Shown one piece after another: positions 1-5,789 of a DNA stretch of 5,789 nucleotides. Position 1 is the stretch's first letter; each line of letters begins with the position of its first letter. This DNA comes from Tenericutes bacterium ADurb.BinA155. GTDB taxonomy: Bacteria > Bacillota_I > Bacilli_A > RFN20 > CAG-826. The stretch spans positions 1 to 5,789 of the forward strand of contig MVZL01000084.1 of NCBI GenBank assembly GCA_002068375.1. The letters are read 5' to 3'. A model generated the notes under the pieces. It was not told where the DNA came from. It worked only from the letters and a program-made list of their open reading frames with translations, and did no database searches. The position numbers and the translations under genes are program-made.

Positions 1-1055
1 TTGCCTTTAATTTGGTCGTAGATGTAATAGACGATGGTGTACATGTTCTTGGTGCCACCACCATCGGTCGAAGGCATGCCGAATAAGCCGACGACGCTGG
101 TGTATTCCTTAAAGGAAGCGATGAACGAGGTGATCATGATGTAGAGGATCTGGGGCGAGAGTAAGGGGACGGTGACGTTCATCATCGTCTTCCACTTGCC
201 GGCGCAGTCGATCTTGGCGGCATCGTAATACTGTTTATCGATGTTTTGTAAGCCCGATAAGAAGATCAGGATCTTGAAGGGTAAGCTATGCCAAATGATG
301 TATATGCAAAGGGCAATCATCGCGCGCCATGTCGGGGCGGCTTGGTCGATCCAAGGGGTCGAACCCAAATGGAAGATATAGTTGACAATGCCTTGGTAGT
401 CGAACAAGACGGCGAAGACCATGCCGACCGCGATCGCGTTGGTGACATAAGGAACGAAGAAGATGGTTTGGAGAACCTTCTTGAACCACTTGATCGAGTT
501 GAGGCCGATTGAAATGAGCAAGGAAATAAAGATGGAAATCGGCACCGTCACGAAGGTGATGATGAGGGTATTCGGCAAGGCGTATTGAATCACGTCGGTC
601 TGGAAATAGACCTCGGTCAGGCCACTGGTTCCGGTATTGAACATATAGTGGGTGACCCCATTGATGACCTGGGTCGTGCATTGCCAGCGGTAGACGGTAA
701 GCTGACTCGAGGTTTGACCGACGAGGCCTAAGACGGTCCCGAAGTTATCGAGGGTGAAGCCGGCGTTAGTCTGTTTCACGTAGTCGTAATCCTTTAAGAA
801 GGCGATCACGATGGTGTTGATGAGGGGATAGAAAGTGAAAACGGCGAGGAGAATGATCGAGGGGGCGAGATAAAGCCACGCCTTCCAGTTGTTCTTTTCT
901 CCGGCGTCCGCCGAAACCCGTTCGTGGCCTTTAAAAAGCCGTTGGAAAAAGTTCTTTTTGTGCGGAGCTCCGCCCTTCTCGTTCCGCCCTAAAGCGTTCC
1001 GATGAAGTTCGGTGCTGTCGATTTCTTTTGTTTCTGTCGGTGCTGTTTCTGCCAT
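1..1055 (-). CDS. Sugar-type ABC transporter permease, MalF/UgpA family (3' end cut by window edge)
   Basis: This is the first membrane subunit of a carbohydrate-type ABC importer (binding-protein-dependent transport inner membrane component). The frame opens at ATG 1055 and stays open for 351 codons to the left edge, so the C-terminus is missing. A cytoplasmic, charged N-terminal tail (residues 1-55) precedes TM1 (about 58-86, with the family-typical LAPSIILL and FYPL). Further hydrophobic segments lie near 158-185, 195-218, 244-267 and 302-320. The EAA loop that docks on the ATPase is at 276-301 (YYDAAKID...VPLLSP). Two oddities: the usual EAA-loop Gly is Cys284, and the TM1-TM2 segment (about 87-157) is longer than usual. 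The ATG lies 5 bp after the ATPase stop, and the nearest AAGGAG (1078-1083) is 22 nt away, so translation probably depends on coupling to the ATPase. Only one or two helices should be missing beyond the edge. Substrate unknown: sugar, oligosaccharide or glycerol-phosphate type are all possible. Confidence 0.93.
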   Translation of the reverse strand, partial: MAETAPTETKEIDSTELHRNALGRNEKGGAPHKKNFFQRLFKGHERVSADAGEKNNWKAWLYLAPSIILLAVFTFYPLINTIVIAFLKDYDYVKQTNAGFTLDNFGTVLGLVGQTSSQLTVYRWQCTTQVINGVTHYMFNTGTSGLTEVYFQTDVIQYALPNTLIITFVTVPISIFISLLISIGLNSIKWFKKVLQTIFFVPYVTNAIAVGMVFAVLFDYQGIVNYIFHLGSTPWIDQAAPTWRAMIALCIYIIWHSLPFKILIFLSGLQNIDKQYYDAAKIDCAGKWKTMMNVTVPLLSPQILYIMITSFIASFKEYTSVVGLFGMPSTDGGGTKNMYTIVYYIYDQIKG

Positions 1056-1060
1056 AACGG

Positions 1061-2218
1061 TTAGATGATGCGCTTCTCTCCTTCTTCAAGGGAGAAAGCG
1101 AAGCACTTATGCGGCTTCACTTCGACTTTCACATCGCCCACGCCGACTTTGACGAAGGCATCGACGAGGAACTTGGTGTTGCTTTGAGCTAAAGGATGGG
1201 TGGCGACGAGCATGATATCCCGGCCCATCGTGAGAATCCGGTCGACGTGGAAACTAAACGTGCCTTTCGGATCGACCACAATGCCTTCCGGACGGATGCC
1301 GACGGTGCATTTTTGATCGGGGATTTTCTTTTCGGTGATCTCCCGGACCATTTCTTTGCCGATATAAATCTTGTTGCCTTTGATTTCGCCGGCGAAGAAG
1401 TTGATCGGCGGGGTGCCTAAGAAGTTCGCGACGAACTTGTTGCACGGATCGTTATAGACGTCCTGCGGGACGCCGCGCTGCTGCATCACGCCGAGCTTCA
1501 TGACGACGATTTCATCGGAAATCGACATCGCTTCTTCTTGGTCGTGGGTGACGAAAATGGTCGTAATGCCGGTGCTTTGCTGGATCCGGCGAATTTCTTC
1601 GCGGGTCTGTAAGCGTAAACGGGCATCGAGGTTACTTAACGGTTCATCAAGGAGCAGGACCTTCGGTTTCTTAACGAGGGCCCGCGCGATCGCGACCCGC
1701 TGCTGCTGGCCGCCGGAGAGCTGATTGGGTTTGCGTTCGAGGTAGGGCTCGATCTGAACGATCCGAGCGGTTTCGCGAACGATCTTATCGATTTCGTCTT
1801 TGGTCAAATGGCGGCGTTTGATCTCTTGCTTGCCGTCTTTGCCCAAGACGGGTTTTCCATCCTTATCCACCACTTTCTCTTCGATCCGAAGATTGGTGAG
1901 CGGGAAGGCGACGTTCTTATAAACGGTCATATGCGGATAGAGGGCGTAGTTCTGGAAAACCAGGCCGATTCCGCGCTTTTCCGGTTCGAGGTCGGTGACG
2001 TCTTCGTCGCCGAACCAAATTTCGCCCGAGGTGGGTTCGAGCAAACCAGCGACCATGTAAAGGGTCGTGGACTTGCCGCAGCCGGACGGACCCAAAAGGC
2101 CCATCAGCTTGCCATCATCCACCGTAATCTCCAAATTATCGACAGCACGAGTATCAGGAATACCTTTCTTCGGGTTTCCCGGGAAGACTTTCGTCAGATT
2201 TTTGAGTCTAATCTCCAT
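1061..2218 (-). CDS. ugpC: ABC importer ATP-binding protein, UgpC/MsmK/MalK family
   Basis: This is the cytoplasmic ATPase that powers a CUT1-type carbohydrate importer. The 385 residues hold a full nucleotide-binding domain: A-loop aromatic F12, Walker A GPSGCGKST (43-51), Q-loop Q89, signature LSGGQ (167-171), Walker B VLLLDEP (187-193, catalytic E192), D-loop SNLD (195-198) and H-loop H225. A regulatory TOBE-type C-terminal region follows from about 270 to the end. All catalytic residues are intact. Compared with the usual family sequence there is a hydrophilic insert of roughly 25 residues at about 112-141, containing DKDGKP and GKDGK, and a shorter one near 15-25. The start is supported by AAGGAG 13 nt upstream and by the typical N-terminus MEIRLKNLTKVFPG. 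It is the first gene behind its own promoter and is followed by the permease after 5 bp. The symbol indicates family only; the substrate is not determined. Confidence 0.95.
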   Translation of the reverse strand: MEIRLKNLTKVFPGNPKKGIPDTRAVDNLEITVDDGKLMGLLGPSGCGKSTTLYMVAGLLEPTSGEIWFGDEDVTDLEPEKRGIGLVFQNYALYPHMTVYKNVAFPLTNLRIEEKVVDKDGKPVLGKDGKQEIKRRHLTKDEIDKIVRETARIVQIEPYLERKPNQLSGGQQQRVAIARALVKKPKVLLLDEPLSNLDARLRLQTREEIRRIQQSTGITTIFVTHDQEEAMSISDEIVVMKLGVMQQRGVPQDVYNDPCNKFVANFLGTPPINFFAGEIKGNKIYIGKEMVREITEKKIPDQKCTVGIRPEGIVVDPKGTFSFHVDRILTMGRDIMLVATHPLAQSNTKFLVDAFVKVGVGDVKVEVKPHKCFAFSLEEGEKRII

Positions 2219-2231
2219 AGTAATGGGGCCA

Positions 2232-2237
2232 CTCCTT
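2232..2237 (-). promoter_or_regulatory. Ribosome binding site of the ABC ATPase gene
   Basis: The minus strand reads AAGGAG, a perfect Shine-Dalgarno core, followed by 13 nt before the ATG at 2218. The spacing is a little long, but no in-frame alternative start lies closer and the encoded N-terminus fits the family, so this site supports the chosen start. Confidence 0.7.
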
Positions 2238-2260
2238 ATGTCTCAAAGCGCAACGAGATA

Positions 2261-2289
2261 ATTATAAACGCTCCACCCTCCATGGACAA
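2261..2289 (-). promoter_or_regulatory. Sigma-A-type promoter for the ABC importer operon
   Basis: On the minus strand a -35-like TTGTCC (2284-2289, 4 of 6 matches to TTGACA) is separated by exactly 17 bp from a perfect -10 TATAAT (2261-2266). Transcription would start near 2253-2256, giving a leader of about 35 nt that contains the AAGGAG site. It sits in the only sizeable intergenic gap of the window (2219-2313), exactly where the gene content changes from RDD proteins to the transporter. The -10 overlaps an 8-bp perfect palindrome ATAATTAT. I saw no clear cre box or other long operator palindrome. Confidence 0.7.
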
Positions 2290-2313
2290 GGGCGAAGGAA
2301 GCCTTTTATGAAA

Positions 2314-3393
2314 CTACTTTTTGTCTTGGGAATCAAGGTCTTTTTGCGGTTTATGGTCTTCTTCGAAGATCAAATCGGTCCGCGCCTCCATTGCTTCGGC
2401 CTTTTTTAAGAGGGCGTCCCGCTCCCCTTTGCTCCGATAAATCGACTGTTCGGAGCAGTCGACCATATAGGTCCCGGCCATGTAGTCATGGAAGGCTTGG
2501 CCATCCTTCCGGAAAACCCATAAAGAGAAACTGATGATGAGAGGAATCCCAAAACTCACCATCGAGAGGATCACCTCGATGAAGAACATCCATAGGAAAC
2601 GGATGAGGAAGGTCTTAAAGCCCGGGGAGACCGCGCAACCATTGAGGAGACCAAGCTTCAGTAAAGCCATCCCGAAGGTCTTCCAACCCCGCCGGAAGAA
2701 AATGAGCGGAACTAAGAACTCAAAGAGGATGACCGAAAGAGCGACTGAGCAGGGAATAATGATGAAATTGATCGTGGTCGAAAGGGTCTTGGTCGCTTCG
2801 ATATAGCCATCGGCATTATTGAGATATTGAACCGCTTTATCGAAGGCGGATTGATAGAAGGCGTGCATCGTTTCGTCGCTATAGGAAGGATTGGCGACGA
2901 GCTTCGTATGGCTATCGTCATAGAGGAAATAAGAAAGACCGCTGCCAACCCCAATCCGAGTTTCTCCGATCTTCTGGGCGTTATAGAGGGCAATCCCCGA
3001 GGCGGCGTCGCTTTGGTCGAAGAAGGCGCTATTTTGATAGAAGGCGGTGAAGGCGGTTTCGTCGAGTTCGTTCTGTTTGGCGTAAGGATAGGTGGTCGTG
3101 TCGCTATAGTATTCGAGAATCGTCACCAAATTATCTTTGGTCGTCTCGTTATAGAAATAGAGGCCGGAGTCGGTCGAAATCTTCACGTAAGTATTGAACG
3201 CGGAAACATAAGTCGGGCTATTTTCAACGATCGCCCGAGCTCCCGAAAAGAAGCCCAAAGAGACGGCTCCCATGCACAAAATATCGAAGATGAGAGCGAA
3301 AAGCCGCCGACCAAAGGGGGCTTTGTAGTATTCGAGTTTCACCGGTTCAGGTGCCACCGCAGTAGCCGCCACCGCTTTAGATTCCAGCGGCAT
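2314..3393 (-). CDS. RDD-family membrane protein with enlarged extracytoplasmic loop (RDD3, last of three)
   Basis: This 359-residue integral membrane protein has an RDD core (PF06271-like). The N-terminal signature RLFALIFD (R30, D37) enters TM1 (about 31-51). A segment outside the membrane follows (about 52-206, rich in Tyr, Ser, Thr and Asp, with YFLYDD at 155-160). TM2 is at 207-232, a hydrophobic stretch at 261-295 probably forms one or two helices with E273 inside it, and the closing motif FHDYMAGT (301-308, H302 D303) comes next. The tail 313-359 is charged and cytoplasmic. The cytoplasmic motif after TM2 is degenerate: KTFGM replaces the GKTIGK-like form of its sisters. The start overlaps the end of RDD2 by 17 bp and has AAGGAG 7 nt upstream, which fixes it. 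The function of RDD proteins is mostly unknown; at least one has been described as a cation/proton antiporter. I assign no function here. Confidence 0.85.
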   Translation of the reverse strand: MPLESKAVAATAVAPEPVKLEYYKAPFGRRLFALIFDILCMGAVSLGFFSGARAIVENSPTYVSAFNTYVKISTDSGLYFYNETTKDNLVTILEYYSDTTTYPYAKQNELDETAFTAFYQNSAFFDQSDAASGIALYNAQKIGETRIGVGSGLSYFLYDDSHTKLVANPSYSDETMHAFYQSAFDKAVQYLNNADGYIEATKTLSTTINFIIIPCSVALSVILFEFLVPLIFFRRGWKTFGMALLKLGLLNGCAVSPGFKTFLIRFLWMFFIEVILSMVSFGIPLIISFSLWVFRKDGQAFHDYMAGTYMVDCSEQSIYRSKGERDALLKKAEAMEARTDLIFEEDHKPQKDLDSQDKK

Positions 3394-4573
3394 CGTCTTG
3401 CTCCTTCGCTAACGCGGCTTTTTCTCGGCGACCCCGCTCGGCATCGATGATCGCGAAGTCGCTGGTGTAGACATAGCTCCTTGAGGCAAAATCATGGAGC
3501 GATTGGTGATTCGGATGGAACATCATGAGTAAGGCCGAGGCGAGGGTCACGATGAAGCCCGCGATGAAAACCGCGGTCTGGGTGATCTTGAATCCCCCGA
3601 CGATAAGGACCGGAAGGGTGAAGGTCGAAACCCCTAAAATAAGGACCCCCTGTAAGGGAATTTCCCAAACATACTCGAGGAGCTGAATCCCGGCCCGGGC
3701 GAAGATCTGCCAGATATGGAGAGACGAGCCATCCTTATTCTTCACGTCGAGCTTTAGGACTTTCTTACCGATCGTGGTCCCCTTCTTTTTAATGAGGGGC
3801 ACCCCTAAGAAGACAATGAGGGCTGAGGTCACATAGCTCGCGGCGGCCGCCCCGGAAGCGATGACCGCCCGTTCATAAATGAGATTCTCATACTGAAGGT
3901 AGTAGGTGTTATAAGGTTTGGAGAGGATGAACTCCTTCCACGCGACGTTATAAGCTGATGTATAGAGATCGCTTAAGCCCTGATAGCACCCCACCACTTC
4001 GGCGGTCTTATCCTCGGCGTAATAACGTTTTAGGTACGCTTTGCTGGCATCACTAAGGATCCCTAAAGTAGTTTCGGGAGTGCTGCTCGACGCATCATAG
4101 ATGAAGTAAGGCGATTCGCTCGGGGTGCTTGCGCTTTCCGGTAAGCCCAAGATCTTCACGTTATATTCGGCCACGCTATAGAGGCCATCCTTCCGGTACA
4201 GGGTATAGTAATCGCTTAAGAAGTCGCTGGAAACCCCGGCGGCTTCCGTATTCCCGTCGTAGTACTGTTTGATCCAAAGCGCCCCCATCGAGGATTGGTC
4301 CATTGTGGTATTGTCGCTTTGTCTTAACATCAAGTGGGCCGAAACTTCTTCGCTCACGCAAGCCTGGGCGGCGGTTCCGAGTTCGACGCTGACCCGGTCA
4401 AAACCAAATAACGGCGAAAAGGCGAGGCTATAGAGGACTAAGCCCAGAATCAGGGCAATAAATAAATCCGCCAGTTCGGCTAAAAGCCGAGTGCTGTTCT
4501 TCCCGCGAATCAAAATCGGGGCGGGGTCCTCTTCGTCTTTGAGGAACTCTTCAGCGGGGCGCGATTCTACCAT
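3377..4573 (-). CDS. RDD-family membrane protein with enlarged extracytoplasmic loop (RDD2, middle of three)
   Basis: This 398-residue membrane protein is paralogous to its two neighbours. A short acidic N-terminal tail leads to the RDD signature RLLAELAD (R29, D36) and TM1 (about 30-52). A long segment follows (about 53-232, Tyr/Ser/Glu-rich, PYFIYD at 155-160, cysteines C72 and C196), predicted outside. TM2 is at 235-262. The cytoplasmic motif KGTTIGKKVLKLDVKNKDG (264-282) is well kept. R293 and the acidic E300/E304 begin the next helical region, with hydrophobic stretches at 306-327 and 332-351. The closing motif is HQSLHD (356-361). The C-terminal tail is charged. The ATG lies 5 bp after the RDD1 stop without a good Shine-Dalgarno, so re-initiation or coupling is likely. 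The 3' end overlaps the start of RDD3. The domain assignment is secure from the R/D/HD pattern, but the role is unknown. Confidence 0.86.
   Translation of the reverse strand: MVESRPAEEFLKDEEDPAPILIRGKNSTRLLAELADLFIALILGLVLYSLAFSPLFGFDRVSVELGTAAQACVSEEVSAHLMLRQSDNTTMDQSSMGALWIKQYYDGNTEAAGVSSDFLSDYYTLYRKDGLYSVAEYNVKILGLPESASTPSESPYFIYDASSSTPETTLGILSDASKAYLKRYYAEDKTAEVVGCYQGLSDLYTSAYNVAWKEFILSKPYNTYYLQYENLIYERAVIASGAAAASYVTSALIVFLGVPLIKKKGTTIGKKVLKLDVKNKDGSSLHIWQIFARAGIQLLEYVWEIPLQGVLILGVSTFTLPVLIVGGFKITQTAVFIAGFIVTLASALLMMFHPNHQSLHDFASRSYVYTSDFAIIDAERGRREKAALAKEQDDAAGI
3401..3406 (-). promoter_or_regulatory. Ribosome binding site of RDD3, inside the RDD2 coding region
   Basis: The minus strand reads GAAGGAG with AAGGAG at these positions, 7 nt before the ATG at 3393. 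This is the best-spaced ribosome site in the window. It lies within the last codons of RDD2 and decides the RDD3 start, confirming the 17-bp overlap of the two genes. Confidence 0.8.
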
Positions 4574-4578
4574 GGCGT

Positions 4579-5789
4579 CTATTTCGCCGCTTTCTTCGCC
4601 GGCGCCTTTTTCTTGGCCTTTGTCGCGGCGGGCTTTTTCTTCGTGGCGGGTTTCGCTTCTTCGGGCTTGGTTTCTTCCGCAGGCTTATTTTCGGCCGTCT
4701 TCCCCTGCTCGATCTCATCGAAGGAGAGACCGCTATGGGCGAGATCGCGATGCTTATTGATCGTCGAAAGATCAAGGACGCTCTCTTCGGAGAGGACTTG
4801 TTCTTCGCTCACCGCCGACTTCCGGCCACTAAGAGTTGAGGAATCTAACGGGGTGACCAAATTCGTATCCAGTCCCCCATTTTCTTCGGCGAGCTTGGCC
4901 GCTAAAGAAGAGGGATGGCTCGTCACGTATTCTTTTTCGGCTTCGGGCGAAGCAAACCAAACCGACTTCCGGCTATCGACCACGATAGTCCGTGAGAGAC
5001 GGTCATGGAGCGATTGATGCTTCTTCGAAAGGACCAAGACCACGAAATCCACTAGGAAGAGGAGGCCCATGATCGTAATTCCTAAGGCCAAACTTGGGAG
5101 CAGCATGACTTCGAGTTCGATCAGCATGATGAAATAGTGAAGGATGATATAGAGCTTTTTGGCTTTGTAGCCATCATCGCCTAAGACCGCGACCCCGAGA
5201 ATCAGCTTGCCGATCGTTTTGCCATTCGGAACGCATAACGGGATGATGAAGAAGAAAATGAGCGAAGGAATCGCGATCGAGGGGACTAAGGAGAGATAGA
5301 GGATCCGGTTCACTTGGGTGGCGGGATCTTTGTACTGGCTTTGGCCTTGAAGATTGGTCACGGCATTAGCGATATAGCCGGTGTACCCGCTCGTGGTCGC
5401 TTTGTAGAAGAAAAGATTGAGCTCCTCTAAGGTCGAAGCATCCCCGGCATCGACTTTGGCTTGGTAAGCACTTGTCAGGACCGGCTCTACATAGGTGGTG
5501 CCATCGGCGGCATAGGCGTGGGTGAAATAATCATTCCCCGTCCCATCGCTTTTGATCCCGTAGATCGTTTCGGTGCAATAGGTATAGGTATAGAACTTGA
5601 TGGCCGCAACCCCGCTCACGTCATCGCCATTATTCGGTAAAAAGGCCGTGTAGTAATTCCAAATCTCGTCCGCGTACATTTGAAAGCCATAGACTTCTTT
5701 GCCGTTCGCGTCTTTGTATTTCTGGCTGGATTCGTAGGTGTTGAGGATCGGGCCCTGCAGGGTCCCATCCGCATTCTTCGTGGCGCTGG
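4579..5789 (-). CDS. RDD-family membrane protein with Lys/Ala-rich cytoplasmic tail (RDD1, 5' end cut by window edge)
   Basis: The frame is open from the right edge to TAG at 4579, 402 codons in the window (residue 1 is the codon at 5787-5785). The ATG at 5679 is internal: the 36 codons before it continue the same Tyr/Lys/Asp-rich style without a stop, and the first helix with its Arg/Asp signature must lie beyond the edge. Visible parts in order: extracytoplasmic segment 1-161 (one Cys at 71, a DYFTHAYAADG motif near 86-96), TM2 162-187, cytoplasmic motif NGKTIGKLILGVAVLGDDG (188-206), a hydrophobic block 215-253 with E224, E226 and D247, then KKHQSLHDRLSRT (255-267), the RDD closing motif. 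A cytoplasmic tail of about 130 residues follows, unusually long for the family. It is acidic and Ser-rich at first and Lys/Ala/Pro-rich at 364-402. This is the first visible gene of the RDD cluster, and RDD2 follows after 5 bp. Function unknown. Confidence 0.85.
   Translation of the reverse strand, partial: SATKNADGTLQGPILNTYESSQKYKDANGKEVYGFQMYADEIWNYYTAFLPNNGDDVSGVAAIKFYTYTYCTETIYGIKSDGTGNDYFTHAYAADGTTYVEPVLTSAYQAKVDAGDASTLEELNLFFYKATTSGYTGYIANAVTNLQGQSQYKDPATQVNRILYLSLVPSIAIPSLIFFFIIPLCVPNGKTIGKLILGVAVLGDDGYKAKKLYIILHYFIMLIELEVMLLPSLALGITIMGLLFLVDFVVLVLSKKHQSLHDRLSRTIVVDSRKSVWFASPEAEKEYVTSHPSSLAAKLAEENGGLDTNLVTPLDSSTLSGRKSAVSEEQVLSEESVLDLSTINKHRDLAHSGLSFDEIEQGKTAENKPAEETKPEEAKPATKKKPAATKAKKKAPAKKAAK
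4582..4698 (-). repeat. Low-complexity Lys/Ala/Pro-rich coding tail of RDD1
   Basis: The last 39 codons of RDD1 encode almost only Lys, Ala, Pro, Glu and Thr, with short repeating units such as TKPEEAKPATKKKP and KAKKKAPAKKAAK. Composition shifts from mixed Glu/Lys to strongly basic toward the end. At DNA level this appears on the plus strand as repeated short runs such as ctttttcttgg and ctttttcttcg. Such tails resemble histone-H1-like or ribosomal-protein extensions that bind nucleic acids electrostatically. That is an analogy of composition only. Confidence 0.8.

Noticed and set aside
286..681. Minus-strand open frame of 131 codons inside the permease region
   Set aside because: It is an out-of-frame reading of the permease gene. 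The long frame from 1055 to the left edge gives a clear membrane protein with an EAA motif.
2285..2310. Possible intrinsic terminator after RDD3
   Set aside because: Only a short imperfect stem with a bulge and no following T-run on the minus strand, so it does not meet the usual pattern.
1808..2311. Plus-strand open frame of 167 codons opposite the ABC ATPase and its promoter
   Set aside because: It is antisense to the Walker A and Q-loop coding region, which is an intact ATPase gene, and shows no domain of its own.
2827..3450. Plus-strand open frame of 207 codons opposite RDD3
   Set aside because: It lies entirely antisense to RDD3 and the end of RDD2, has no recognisable domain and has an odd composition rich in Gly/Ile/Glu/Arg. 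The minus-strand frame has clear RDD motifs and a good ribosome site.
5677..5679. ATG at 5679 as the start of RDD1
   Set aside because: The same frame stays open to the right edge with protein of the same character, there is no ribosome site in front (the preceding bases read GGCTTTCAA), and the RDD first helix is still missing, so the real start lies outside.
1..5789. Mollicute code (TGA as Trp)
   Set aside because: All Trp codons in the long frames are TGG and no frame needs TGA read-through. The absence of TGA stops among four genes is too small a sample to suggest recoding.
1..5789. CRISPR array, tRNA/rRNA genes, insertion sequences or prophage genes
   Set aside because: No regular direct repeats with spacers, no cloverleaf-like or rRNA-like stretches and no transposase or phage motifs were seen. 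The window is almost fully occupied by five membrane-transport-type genes.

Overview
The window is about 5.8 kb of densely coding bacterial DNA with every supported gene on the minus strand, so transcription runs from the right edge to the left edge. The G+C content looks close to one half by eye. All long frames read through with the standard code: Trp is TGG throughout, and the four visible stops are TAA, TAG, TAA and TAG (no TGA). The Gram-positive style AAGGAG ribosome sites, the UgpC/MsmK-type ATPase with a hydrophilic insert and the tandem RDD membrane proteins suggest an uncultured Firmicutes/Bacilli or Mollicutes-related lineage. That placement is an inference and is not proven here.

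Right part (2314 to the right edge): three consecutive RDD-family membrane proteins, called here RDD1 (cut by the right edge), RDD2 and RDD3. They lie 5 bp apart and then overlap by 17 bp, so they form one translationally linked unit. Each carries the RDD transmembrane core. In each, the short loop that normally follows the first membrane helix is replaced by a Tyr/Ser/Asp-rich segment of roughly 150-180 residues, predicted to be outside the membrane. The three look like diverged tandem duplicates. RDD1 adds a long cytoplasmic tail ending in a Lys/Ala/Pro-rich, histone-H1-like stretch. This is the least described part of the window.

Middle (2219-2313): a 95-bp gap with a good sigma-A-type promoter (TTGTCC, 17 bp, TATAAT) followed by AAGGAG. 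It has no recognisable intrinsic terminator. A new transcription unit starts here.

Left part (1-2218): a carbohydrate-type ABC importer operon. An ATPase of the MalK/UgpC/MsmK family is followed 5 bp later by a MalF/UgpA-type permease that runs off the left edge. By family convention a second permease (MalG type) and a lipoprotein binding protein would be expected further left, but they are not visible. The substrate cannot be read from the sequence.
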